From contig JAHBMJ010000639.1 of NCBI GenBank assembly GCA_018398765.1, positions 1 through 30,000 of the forward strand: a DNA stretch of 30,000 bases. Direction: 5' to 3'. The stretch's first letter is position 1. The number at the start of each line of letters is the position of its first letter. The stretch comes from Chromera velia. Its lineage: Eukaryota > Sar > Chromeraceae. Shown here piece after piece: positions 1 through 10,099 of this stretch. The notes under the pieces are model-generated. The model was not told the DNA's origin and searched no databases. It saw only the letters and a program-made list of their open reading frames with translations. A program made the position numbers and the translations under genes.

Positions 1-2655
1 AGCAGTCGACGTACTGACCGCTGCACGTCACGCCATCTCCTGAATACCCCACAGTGTTGCAAGCGCAGGTGAAGGAGTCCGTCGTGTCGGTGCAATCTGC
101 CAGGCTGTTGCAGTTGTGAATTCCCCCTGTGCATTCGTCCATCTCTGCATCCAGTCATTCAGACGTTCGCTATGCGTTTTTTGACTTTACCCTTGCACCA
201 ACTACATGTTGTTGTACAATTAGCCAGACATATCCATCATTCATTCGACATGCATCTAGCGTAAGATCACGCTACAAAAATCAACTGCATGGGAAAAGAA
301 CACTGAGCAGAAACCTTACTTCGGAGGCAGAGGCCCTGTGATCGAACCTTCATTCATCCCTCAGCTCTGTGTACTAACTCACTCACTCATTCACTCACTC
401 AATCAATCAATCACTCACTCACAGTACTACCGACCCACCCAGTGAAATACGTTTGCCGTCTCATGAAAGACTCACCGAAGGAAAAACTGGCAGTCAGCCA
501 ATCAGCATCCGCGATGGTCGCCGTGTTTGCCGAGTGGGTTCTGCACGTCAGCGAGAACGGGTTGTAGGAGAAGAACAGACAGCCGGAGGTGACCATACAC
601 CGCCGATGACACCCCACATTGTCCCTCTCCGTGCGCGACTCGATTTGGTTCCCGTCTATTCGGACCCCTATCTGGTAGTTGTCTGCAGGCATGCACGTAC
701 CACCAGGAGGGATTCAACATACAGGCACTGGGAAAGGGAGTCATTAGCTGTTGCAGTTTGATTGAGCTGAGCAGAATTCCACTTCGAGGACAGGAGAAGA
801 ATTTTAATTCTGACCAGCTTCATCAAAAAGGACAAGAACGCCCCTCTGCTGCGCAGGCCACAACAGAATGAAAAGCTATGCATGTAGGGTGATCGAAGCG
901 TGCATGATCTGATTGCCGTTCGATGCCTACGGAGACGCATACACGCAGGAAAAGGGACAACAAAAGGCACCATGCCGTCGAACGTTCCTTCATCAGGTCA
1001 CCAACTTAGACGGTACGCAGACACATGTGGATGCATGGGTGTCAAGAGAGAGTGACACGATCCACGGAAACAATGCCACCAGTGGTCTCAAACAATTAAG
1101 GCCCCTCGGCCTTCCTTCCCTTTCTCTTTTCTCTTCCCTTCCCTTCCCGACACCCCCGCCCCCCCCTCACTCCCACCGCAAGTTCGGGGTCCGATGATGC
1201 TCCCTCTCGCGTCGTCTGAGGGGTCTGTGTCGTGGGGGAGGGTGTACAGTCTGCAGGTCAGGGGAGCTGCGTGCGAGCCTGAATAATCTGAAGTCCAAAA
1301 GTTGAAGAAGCGACAGGCGTCGTTGTTGTGACACAGATCCTGACAGGCCGTCACATTGGAGTTCAGAATCGTCGACAAGATGCCATCGTCCATTGTTCGC
1401 CCGTGGTAGAGACAACCTGCGAGAGAATGTGTGGGGAAGGGCGTGCGTCAATCGGTACGTCTCAGACACAGTCAACAAACTGCGAGAATGAGTGAGCGAC
1501 CGTCGAAGGGTGAAATGGAAACGGAGTTCCTGCTAAGGTTTCAACAGACAGACAAGTAACCGAGGAAACGAACAAACCATTGAAAGTAACGTAATTGACA
1601 CTTATGGAAGAATAATCTACAAAGAGAGACGAGAGACCACATGGAAGAATACAAAAAGAAGGACAGACAGACCAATGCATTCGGATCCATCAGTTTCTTG
1701 TGACGTGGTCAGACCGGGTGAGCGGTCGCACAGGCAGGTGAAGCTCCCTACTGTGTTTGTACAAGTGGCCCCGTATGCGCAGTTGTGCGCCCCAGTTGAG
1801 CACTCGTCGACGTCTGAAGTGAGAGAATAGAGGGCAGGGAAAAATAGAAAGGATATTTGTGTGAAATGCCGAAAAAATCAATCTGAAACTCATGTTTACA
1901 TGTGATTGGCGATGCACATATGATGGGAAACATCTTGCGCGGTGGATGAATCAAAAGTAAAGGATTCTGTAGTCTTTGTTCGAAGTGTTCTGTCACAACA
2001 ACTCCATTGGTTCTCATCCGACCGTCTCGTCGCTGCCTGCACTTCAGTCTGAGTCAGTCAGTGAGTCTGTCAGTCAGTCAGTCAATCAGTCGGTCTCCAT
2101 GTCTCGACCCGAAACTGACCTTGGAGGGCTCTGACATGTTCCCTGTGACTCTTTTCAATTTCTGTATTGGATTTGGATAGGTCTGCAGGCGTCGGAGAAA
2201 CGCATGCAGAGGTCAGGCAAGCAGACGGACGGACGCATGCATCGAAATACATACATACATATGCTCACATGCAGATCAACAAAGACCAAACGCCGAATCT
2301 GCACAAGACGGATGAGTTTCCATATATACATGGAGTCGAAGAGAGGCCCCACGAAGAGTCGACGATGCACAAGGAGGGTGCAACTTGACTTTGTGCGTAT
2401 ACATGCATAAACGCAAAGGGCAAAAATGCATGCAAATCAGTCAGAATTTGTAGGCGGACCTGAGTGAAGAGACCCCACGCTGCTTTCACTTCCCGTCCGA
2501 GTGAGCTCATAATTGTCGCTTGATCCTGCAATCCCTGTGGAGGTGATCTGTATCGCTTGGCTGCCTGATCCTCTCCAGTACAATAGTGCGAGAAGACAAA
2601 GAGGACGAAAAGGAAAGGCAGACTGAAGAAATCGCTTCATGACTTGAACGCTCAT
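1..2655 (-). CDS. Secreted cbEGF-PAN/Apple multidomain protein (5' part, five exons, runs off window)
   Basis: Exons on the minus strand, 5' to 3': 2655-2460, 1813-1715, 1416-1177, 682-476, 144-<1. The first exon gives a signal peptide (MSVQVMKRFLQ, then a hydrophobic PLCLLALLYW stretch); the second a calcium-binding EGF repeat starting DVDECSTGAHNC; the third and fourth two PAN/Apple-like modules (NVTACQDLCHNNDACRFFNF and DNVGCHRRCMVTSGCLFFSY); the fifth another cbEGF (MDECTGGIHNC ... GYSGDGVTC). Every junction is phase 1 and every internal exon is a multiple of 3, as expected for shuffled extracellular domains. Donors are GTCCGC, GTCTGA, GTGGGA and GTGAGT; acceptors end in CAG. In these families cbEGF binds Ca2+ and PAN binds protein or sugar, so a surface or secreted adhesion role is inferred. 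The first cbEGF lacks the usual last loop. A second in-frame Met lies at 2640. The 3' end is outside the window. Confidence 0.72.
376..422. repeat. (ACTC)n/(AATC)n repeat
   Basis: Tetranucleotide repeat in the last intron seen of the EGF/PAN gene (145-475), about 50 nt downstream of the donor at 475. Confidence 0.8.
2051..2092. repeat. (AGTC)n repeat
   Basis: Imperfect AGTC/AATC units in the first intron (1814-2459) of the EGF/PAN gene. Confidence 0.8.
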
Positions 2656-2944
2656 CTCGCGTGTCGTCACTGTATATCTGAAGGGGCCTGCAACGGCCTC
2701 TAAGATGTCTCTACGTATACACGCGCGTGCACGTGAATCTGTATGGCATAGATACCTACGAATCGGGAGCTTCGAACCAGGCAGCGATTCGAGCTCCAAG
2801 TGATGACAGTCAGAATTATGATCGAGGAGGATCGAGTATATATATGTATATAGCTAGGTGCTTTCCCACGCGCGGTCTGACTTTTTTTGGCGTCGATCCA
2901 TGCAATTTGCAATTATATGCATCTGACGCAAGCAAGCTTGCGAA

Positions 2945-3218
2945 CGGCCCCGGAAAGCAAGAAAAATGAGAACTTCACAATTGACGCACGCCGGCCAGCC
3001 TCGCGCCGACCCCCCCCCCGCGGGAAAAGCCGCAGAATCCCCCCCCCCCAGGAAAAAAGCCCGGGCGGCCTGTCGCTTTCCGGGGCCACTGACGCACGCA
3101 TGCATGGCGACGCGGGTTCATGCACGCTTTTCTGGGGCGGGATCTTTCCGGGGCCTTTTTTTGGCGAAAGACACAGTTTTTTGTTTTGTAAGTGCCCCCC
3201 GCTTCGCTTTCCGGTGCC
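2945..3218. promoter_or_regulatory. Cluster of GCTTTCCGGGGCC-like motifs
   Basis: Four copies of a GC-rich motif lie in 270 bp: 2946-2958 (reverse complement), 3075-3087, 3142-3155 (ATCTTTCCGGGGCC) and 3206-3218 (GCTTTCCGGTGCC). A related CTTCCGGGCC stands at 15531-15540 in the other divergent promoter. The pattern is seen directly; a regulatory role is inference. Confidence 0.4.
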
Positions 3219-3266
3219 ATGCATGGGGCGCAAACCGCGCGCGAGAAAAGGTGCCATATCCGGCCC

Positions 3267-3310
3267 CTCAAAAGTGGTCAATTTGTTGCTCAAAAGAGGT
3301 CAATTTGTGG
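3267..3310 (+). promoter_or_regulatory. 22-bp tandem repeat upstream of the ATPase gene
   Basis: Two adjacent 22-bp units (3267-3288 and 3289-3310) differ at two positions. Each contains CTCAAAAG, a GGTCAATTTGT core and a trailing TG/GG. They end 20 bp before a TATA-like box and about 140 bp before the chosen ATG, which is a typical place for an upstream activator site. Confidence 0.5.
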
Positions 3311-3330
3311 CCCTTAAATTAAGCCGCCCT

Positions 3331-3340
3331 TATATATTAA
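3331..3340 (+). promoter_or_regulatory. TATA-like box
   Basis: TATATATTAA lies 111 bp upstream of the ATG at 3451 and directly follows the tandem repeat. It supports transcription starting near 3360 and therefore the ATG at 3451, not the open frame that extends further upstream. Confidence 0.4.
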
Positions 3341-3450
3341 CCGACATCATTGAAGCCATCATTGTGAGCGGCGGCACTGAGCGCTCGATTGTTACGACAA
3401 AGGACTCCACCCTCTGGGAAGTGAAGCTTCTTTGGAGGGAGTGCAGCAGG

Positions 3451-5211
3451 ATGCTCCGATCACTCGTGGTCCTGTGCCTGGCGGTGGTTCCTCAGGCAGG
3501 TTGCTTCATCCCGTCTCGTTTTGCTTCTTCGAGATTCGCTTCACGCGAACGAAATACTGCGAGCAGTGCAAGTTCCCCCCGCTTCATGCCTTGTTTGATA
3601 GCTCTACGTGCTACTGAAATAGACGGTGATGCTGATCTGAGAAGATGGGAAGGTGCCGAGGAACTTCCTTGTCTCGACAACCGTCCCTACAGACGCCGTC
3701 TCCGTCTCCATGTCAACCAGCAGCCGTTCCCTCGACAGGTATTGCTGGTGTACGGTCCGAAGTCAGTGGGCAAATCGCGCATACTGCTAGAGGAGATAGA
3801 GAAGTGGCGGGGGGAGGGGCATCTGGTGGTGGACATCAATTTGAAAGGAGTTCCAATTGATTCCGAAAAACTTCCTCAGCTTTTCTGGTGTTGTTATTTT
3901 GAGGCGAAGGCAAGACAAGACCCCAAGTTTCAAGTCGAGCAGGCACTACGGGTAGCAGCAGAGAGTCTGCGTAGTGTGAATATTCCGCCAACGAAGGAGG
4001 GAAGAGGAAGGGCAGAAGAAGCGGGAAGTTTCTTTCACGCAGTCGCAAAGCCGTCTACTGATTGGAAGGGAAAAGTCTGGAAGGCTCTCACTCGCTTTGT
4101 GCATTCTTTGCCCGAGTCCGCCCTTGAAGCTTTCTTAGCGCGAAAAGTGTTTGAGATTATGCAGCCAGCAGAGACCGAACACCCGACAATTTTTCCGTAC
4201 ACAGCGCTGTTGCAACGTTTGGAGGAGGACAGCCGAAAGGGGAATAAGAAACCTGCCATCCTTGTGCTCCGATCTGTCGAGAAACTGTTGGCGGAGAAAG
4301 AAATCTTTGATGCCTTGTTTACGAATTTTGAGACACGCCAGGAGGGCGCGTCTGTGGTACCGGTCGTTGTTGAGAGTTCGGAGTCTCTCCATGAACATTT
4401 GGAGAGCACGATCTCCAGTTCTTCAGAATCGTTTAAGCCCTTTCTAGTCTCTGAACTGTCCAGAGAACAGATGTGGAAAGACTTGGTGCCCAGTATTTTT
4501 ACAGCAGATGAATTTGAGAAGGTGTTCGGGTTGGTGGGGGGGCATTTGGGGCAGCTGTTTGACCTCCACGTCGACCTCCGGGGAGGGATGACGTTAGATG
4601 AAGCCCTAAGGGCCAAACTGAGGGAGTGTGTTCAGAGGCTGCGAGTCGTTCTGAATCGATTGGAAGGACCTGATTATCATCAGATCGGCAGGAAAGGGCT
4701 TCAGAAGGAGGGGGAGGAGGAGGAAGGTGGACAGCTGGACTTGAAAGGGAGAGGGATAGAGGATCGATTGTGGTATTGTCGTCTTGAAGTGTTGCGATTA
4801 CTGAGTGAAAGCGGGTACGAGATACACCCCGATGAGCTGCGTAAGAGGGGCTTAAGGAAGTCTTTGCTTTGTTTATGTAAGAAGAAGGTTCTTTGGGAGG
4901 AGGAGAATCGTGTTGTGCCCCATCAGAGTGTCATGAGAGCAGCGATTCAAAGAATATTGTTGCTTGAAGGTCAGACCCTGGGCTCGTCGGTCACCGACAG
5001 CGTGAAGTCTGAACCTGCCCCAAATCCCGAGGCAGACCATCAGCTGTTGCATCCAAATCTTTTGATTGCACGTCACGATGAGCAGATGGACAGTCGAAAC
5101 TGGGAAGGGGACGTTGGTCATAAAGTAAAGAGAAGGAGAGGTCCAACAAAGGCAAGCATGGAGAAGGACCGAGATGCATTCGCTTCCCAGAAGTCATTAA
5201 GTGATTCCTAG
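3451..5211 (+). CDS. P-loop ATPase with plastid-type bipartite leader, intronless
   Basis: 586 residues in one exon. The frame stays open upstream to 2887, but Met at 3451 starts a clean signal peptide (MLRSLVVLCLAVVPQAGC) followed at once by Phe19 and a Ser/Arg-rich stretch (FIPSRFASSRFASRERN), the layout used to enter complex red plastids. Walker A is GPKSVGKS at residues 102-109. The likely Walker B strand is AILVLRSVEKLL (about 269-280), where the usual Asp is absent, followed by a sensor-like VVPVVVESSES (302-312). The arrangement recalls archaeal-type/STAND-like AAA+ ATPases; I cannot name the family. The C-terminal half is charged and helical, may hold a winged-helix-like segment, and ends with a basic KVKRRRGPTK patch. 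It is divergent from the EGF/PAN gene. A 10-bp tandem duplication (GTGATTCCTA) spans the stop codon. Lack of introns is odd beside its neighbours. Confidence 0.75.
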   Translation: MLRSLVVLCLAVVPQAGCFIPSRFASSRFASRERNTASSASSPRFMPCLIALRATEIDGDADLRRWEGAEELPCLDNRPYRRRLRLHVNQQPFPRQVLLVYGPKSVGKSRILLEEIEKWRGEGHLVVDINLKGVPIDSEKLPQLFWCCYFEAKARQDPKFQVEQALRVAAESLRSVNIPPTKEGRGRAEEAGSFFHAVAKPSTDWKGKVWKALTRFVHSLPESALEAFLARKVFEIMQPAETEHPTIFPYTALLQRLEEDSRKGNKKPAILVLRSVEKLLAEKEIFDALFTNFETRQEGASVVPVVVESSESLHEHLESTISSSSESFKPFLVSELSREQMWKDLVPSIFTADEFEKVFGLVGGHLGQLFDLHVDLRGGMTLDEALRAKLRECVQRLRVVLNRLEGPDYHQIGRKGLQKEGEEEEGGQLDLKGRGIEDRLWYCRLEVLRLLSESGYEIHPDELRKRGLRKSLLCLCKKKVLWEEENRVVPHQSVMRAAIQRILLLEGQTLGSSVTDSVKSEPAPNPEADHQLLHPNLLIARHDEQMDSRNWEGDVGHKVKRRRGPTKASMEKDRDAFASQKSLSDS

Positions 5212-5814
5212 TGATTCCTAGTAAGTGTTTGAGTCTTTATCGTTATCGATCAGCTCGAAGGTGTAGCGCTGTACATGTACCATTGTGCCCATTTCAATGG
5301 CACCGTGGTGTAGGAAAGACAGAGTTGAGATCTAGGTTGAGATGGAACTTGCATGAAGCCTGGATGGAAGCAATGCCTGGGGCGACCAATGCGTTAGCAC
5401 TGGTAGCATTGTACGATAACTTGTAACATTGTTAGTTGTATTTACTGTACATTGTTAAACTGCTAGTCAAACTGTTATTATTCATCATAGGATTAGGATT
5501 AGGATTTATGTCCGGAGGATTGGCCTCCCGCCCCAATGCCGAATGCCCGACGTGCGGCTTCCAGAGAAAGCGCCGAAGCGCATCAGACCTCTCTAGCCGG
5601 CCCGCACAGGTCTGGCCTGTGCCGAGAACGGTTTACACGAGGTTCTTTCTGAGCTCGATCGATCAATTGCGCAGATATAACATCTGACACATTTGTGAGA
5701 GCAATTCAATAGCTGGAAATCAAGTGATTTGATGGGGGGCAATCACACTGGACATTGATCTAGGGTAAAGCGAATAACAATCTTTTTCCTTTATAAGTTC
5801 TGAAACAAGAAGAG
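5212..5814. other. Intergenic, no gene recognised
   Basis: This is presumed to hold the 3' untranslated region of the ATPase gene. Short open frames of 70-83 codons at 5211-5426 and 5436-5687 show no recognisable domain or splice context. No RNA gene was recognised. Confidence 0.4.
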
Positions 5815-6310
5815 AGGGGTTGAGAGAAGAAAGAGAAATTGAGACCATGTAAGAAGAGAAAAAGCTCACTTCTCTTTGTCTTTACACTTTTCAGCGTAGC
5901 CAGGAACGTTCCTTTTCCCGAGACGCACGGAGGGGAAGCAAAAACCCTCTCTCTTCTTATGGGTTGCTTCTTATCGTTCTATCTAACTGAAGAAAGGTGA
6001 AGTGGCAAGCCACCGCAAGAGGAGTGAGATGAAGTTAGGTCTCTTCTTTTCCTTGCTTGCAAACAGAGAAGCAAAAAAGGATGCTTGGAGTCAGAGAAGG
6101 AAAGATGAAATAGAAAGGAAAAGACAAAGAAGTAGAGACTAAAAGAGAAATATCCACTTCTCTTCTTTCTTTCACTTTTTTGATACAATCAAGAACGTTC
6201 ATTCATTTTTCCTGAGATGTATTAAGGTGATAAGAGACCTCTCTCTTCTCGTTGGGTGTCTTCTTTTCATTCTAATCATCTCAAAAGAGTGAAGTCTTAC
6301 AAAGAAAAAG
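5815..6310. repeat. Two diverged direct repeats, period about 290 bp
   Basis: A block around 5815-6020 recurs around 6105-6310. Matching anchors are CACTTCTCTT at 5867 and 6155, GAACGTT at 5904 and 6193, and CCTCTCTCTTCT at 5946 and 6238, so the offset is 288-292 bp. The order of the anchors is kept, but the copies have diverged strongly. They may be an old tandem duplication or two copies of one short mobile element; no coding potential is evident. Confidence 0.6.
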
Positions 6311-7170
6311 TGGAATCTCAAGGGAAGAAAGAACAAGAAATGAAATATGACATGCTCCATAGGATGAGACGTCAGACAAACAGACCAACAAAGAAAGGAT
6401 TTTGATACCCAAATGGTCACTGGCCGCTGTTTCAGAGGCTTCAGACAAGGACTCTTCCTCCCATCAGTCCGAGTCCAGACAGTCAATCTCTTCATAGTAC
6501 AGGCTGTAGATGTACTGAGCTTAAAGCTTCATCATCATCATACACCATCATCGTCTGCCTAGACTATAGTAGCCTAGCCTTTGAGCCTTCCAACGTTCGG
6601 CAAAAGACAAGCTCGGCAGCCCTCCCCCGAAGGAGAAAGCATACGCAAAAACATGATAAATGACCCCTAACGGCTCAAAAGGGGCTTATCCTGAACTATG
6701 AGAAAAGGTTGGCTTTAAACGTTGTTCTGTAGGATTAAAAGGTGGCCGGGGGGAGCCAAGCTACCCGCTTTCTTCTGTCCCATCTCTCTCTCTTTCTCTT
6801 TTTCTTTATTCCTTTTGCTTTTCCCCAACTGCATGGTGTTTGAATACTGGGAAACCCACGCCATTACAGCCGTCCTGAAGTGCTCTATGCCATGTGTATA
6901 CGTGTGACTTGCCGTTCTGACCTAGGTGGAAAACCCCTATTGAGTCATGCCCCCAGACTTTCACCATCTGAGGCCCGTCTCCTCCGATTTTCTTCTTCTT
7001 TACACAGCACCGCCTTTTCAAAAACTGGCTGCAGCATGCTGCGGCCGTGAGCGCGGCTTGTCTGGTTGACATTGAAAGAAGGGGGAAACCTGGAAGGCTG
7101 GGATCTACCTCCAGGCATGCGAAGTCACGGCTAGAGTCACGGGCATCGCCGTGTTTGCCATTATCAATAT
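6311..7170. other. Intergenic, no gene recognised
   Basis: Short frames only; a pyrimidine-rich stretch lies at 6780-6830. No domain, tRNA or rRNA was recognised. Confidence 0.4.
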
Positions 7171-7600
7171 GAATTAACTAGAATTAACTAGTGAATTAAA
7201 AGCTCTACTAAGTAGAATCTAAGTAAAAGGAGAAAAGTAGTCTAGAAAGTACTAAAGTAGAAAGTTACTAGTATAGTAGCCTGTCAGAGTAAAGAGAAAC
7301 CTAGCTAGAAATATAGAAACAAAGTAAATGATTCTAAAATGAACTAGCTGTTTGCTGGAAGCGCTGGGCACAGACAAGTTAAATTCTTTTAGAGCTATCA
7401 AAATAATCATAAAAGGATCTTTAGAATTCTAGATCTCTAGTTGATCTTTCAATTGTTAATTAACATAGAATTGACTAGAATTATAAAAGGATTTTTTAAA
7501 AAAAATTATTGATCTTTCTAGCTAGCTTTCTAGTTATATAGTTACAAAGCTCCTTCCACTTAAACTAAGCTAGAGACGGAGTCAGTTCTAGTAGAATTAC
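7171..7600. repeat. AT-rich tract dense in CTAG
   Basis: The composition changes abruptly to AT-rich, and the tetramer CTAG occurs about 15 times in 430 bp, where one or two would be expected. It opens with a 10-bp tandem repeat GAATTAACTA (7171-7190). TCTAG, ACTAG and GCTAGC variants follow throughout. There is no open frame of note. It looks like an inserted or locally amplified repeat; no clean terminal inverted repeats were found. Confidence 0.5.
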
Positions 7601-10099
7601 GCCAGTCTTACAATTGATTTCAAAATCTGGGTAACCTTTAAGATATTTTAATTTGTATGGAAAATTACCCAGATTTAGACCCAGATACATAGAATCCTAA
7701 ATAGAATCACACATGCACAGACAGAAAAACATGTTATTGGAAGAATGACATGATTGACATCGATGATTGTCTTGATATTGGTCAAACGCAAAGATACAAT
7801 GCTTGGACACATGCACAGTCTCGCTTTCTTCCATCAAATCATTCATCCATTTATTCACTGATTGTTTCATCCATTATCACGACGCCTCCTCTGTTTGGCA
7901 TGACGCAGTGCACAAATGTATGATGTATTCATGGACTCGATCGAGGATTTGAAACCGATGCATTTCATTCAGTCAGGCAAGTTGTTCATTGTACAGTGGA
8001 AGGCTTTCAGCAGCAGAATCCAAGTAACAGTCAGGCGTAGACATGCGAGAAAGAATGAACCACATGCACAAGTACACATATATGCATTGGCCATGAAGCA
8101 GGATGGATACAAGGATAGTGAGTGCATTCATTCATTCTCTTCGCATCGGTGGTTGGGCAAAGAAAAGAAGAGACGGCTGGTGGAAACGGCACTTGAAAGA
8201 AGAAGAAGAAGTAGAAGAAGAAGGAGACGTTTGAAGAAGACAACTAAAGAAGCCGCTCTCCCTCAGTCAGAGAGACGGAGGGCTGCCTGCATGATCATGA
8301 GGCTGTACGTGCACACGATCGATCGATCGATGCACCCACTCGGATTTGAAAACAACAGAAGAGCTTCTTTTCTGCATCTTCTCATGCAAGCACAGACTTG
8401 ACTTTGAGTCACTGTGCGGTCGGCCGAGGGCATTTAGTCACTTTCTGGTTTCTTTTTTTCTCTGTGCCTCATTGGTTTGAAGCTTTTCCTTCCTTCCTTC
8501 CTTCCTTCCTCGCTATGTGTGTGTCTATCTCTCGGTATCATGCTCAGGAGCGCGCTCTGTTGACATGTACGCACAGACTGAGCCTTCCCCTCCACTGGCA
8601 AGTCATCCCATGAAACGTTTGCCCCCGTAAGGAATGATGAAAGAGAGAGAAGGTACGTGGAGATGGAAGAAGAGGCCCCCTAACGAGGCAAATGCGAATA
8701 TCGAGACATGAAAGGGAAGTGGGGAATGGAGGGCGGAGTGGAATGCATAAATGAATAAAGAGGCAAAGAAAACGCTCTGAAGCAATTCACTTCACCTGGA
8801 TGGATTCAATTCATGAAGGCACTCATAAATGTTTTCATTGATACGTGCATGCGTACAGGAAATCATTTGATTCATGCACAGAAAATCTGCATTCGGTCTT
8901 TCTGTTTGGAAACGCCCCAACATCAGACCTTCGACCCTCTCTTCTTCTGGTCTTTCTCCTTTGAGGATTTTTCACTTTCTTTCTTGCGCACATTCGGGAA
9001 CCCATACCCTGATGACAGCATACAGCATGTGCAGGTGGCTGAGTCAAGAACCCATACGGACGAATAAGAGGAAGCGAGGAGAAGCTTTTATTCTCTGCGT
9101 CTCTCTTTCCGTGTCCTTTCAGATACGAATGCATTGACGTTCACTCACACACACACAGACGGACAACCGGGGAAACTCGATCGTGTTCTTACTTTGACTC
9201 CTTGCTCAAAAATCGGTGACACGCAAGCAAACAAACAGACAGAGAGACCTCATCGATCGATCGACGCACGCACGCACGCGCTTCCTTCATCTCATTCACG
9301 AAGTGAGATTGTTAATCCGCCAGAAACAAATGAAGTGAGTGAGTGAGTGAGTGAGTGGGACTTGAGAGACTTTACTTTCATGCCCTGTCTTCTCTCTTTG
9401 ATCTACTTGCTTCTTTCTTCGCTTCTCAATTTATGGAAGCCACCAAGAAAGGAGACACGAGAGAAAGGAAGCAAACTGTTTTGCTGAACGGGACAAGAAG
9501 AAATTTGGAATTGGTGGATGAAAGGGCGAAAAGTCAAGCAGGCAGATGAGCAGATGCACGAACGGAGTGTGGACGTGATTGCATGGCTCTCTTTCTGTGC
9601 GCTCTTCATCCTCTTTTCTTTTCTGTTTTAGGAGAGAAAGAAGGGGGGACTTTTCCCTTCGCCCTTCCTTCTCTCTGACGCAACTCATGGGCATACCGTC
9701 AGTCTTTGATCGAATGTCGTATGAGGAAAGGCCAACAAACGGACACACACACACACACAATTGTGGCCGACAATGCGGCCGGACAGACGAAAGAACTCCA
9801 ACAAACAAAACAGACGCACCTCATCGCAAATACATACATAAATAAAAGATAGACCCCCCCCCCCCTTACTCTGTCCTCTTGGTCCCTCACTCACACACGT
9901 ACACAAAAGCATGCACACAATCTGTCAGAAAGAACAAAAACTGCGACTTTCTTCCCTTTTTTTTTCGTACCAAAGAGACAGAAAAGAAGGATAGAGGGGT
10001 ATTGTGAGAGTACGCCTCTGTCTTCTCTGACTCTCCTTTCCTCCGTGACCGTCTTTTCATCGTTATTCCTTCTCACGTCACGCTCGCTCTTTTCTAATG
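7601..10099. other. Intergenic with many simple repeats; presumed 3' flank of the RING gene
   Basis: No gene is supported here. The longest frame (7916-8401, 161 codons) is carried by an AAG-rich low-complexity stretch. Simple repeats include (CTTC)n 8486-8510, (GATC)n/(GCAC)n 9252-9280, (GTGA)n 9334-9357, (AC)n 9742-9759 and poly-C at 9854-9865. The 3' untranslated region of the minus-strand RING gene must begin at 10099, but no convincing polyadenylation signal was seen close by. Confidence 0.45.

Larger units (their letters stand above)
2656..3450. promoter_or_regulatory. Divergent promoter region between the EGF/PAN gene and the ATPase gene
   Basis: These 795 bp separate two head-to-head start codons. 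On the EGF/PAN side there is an AT tract of alternating TA at 2837-2852 that could act as a TATA-like element. The centre (2940-3260) is strongly GC-rich with runs of C and G and repeated TTTCCGGGGCC-like motifs. The ATPase side has a 22-bp tandem repeat and a TATATATTAA box. Long reading frames cross this region, but they look like a product of GC-richness and not coding sequence. The promoter role is inferred from position and motifs. Confidence 0.5.

Noticed and set aside
2103-2146. Possible extra small exon of the EGF/PAN gene (minus) with a good GTCAGT donor
   Set aside because: The exons on either side already join in phase to give DVDEC, and the segment carries no domain sequence.
2887-3450. 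188-codon in-frame extension upstream of the ATPase start
   Set aside because: It crosses a GC-rich repeat region, lacks domain sense and would bury a clean signal peptide; a TATA-like box lies inside it.
6630-6700. Possible C/D-box snoRNA (ATGATAA ... CTGA)
   Set aside because: Box C does not match the consensus well and no terminal stem was found.
7916-8401. 161-codon open frame on the plus strand
   Set aside because: Its Arg-rich half comes from an AAG-type simple repeat and the rest resembles no family; no splice or promoter context was seen.
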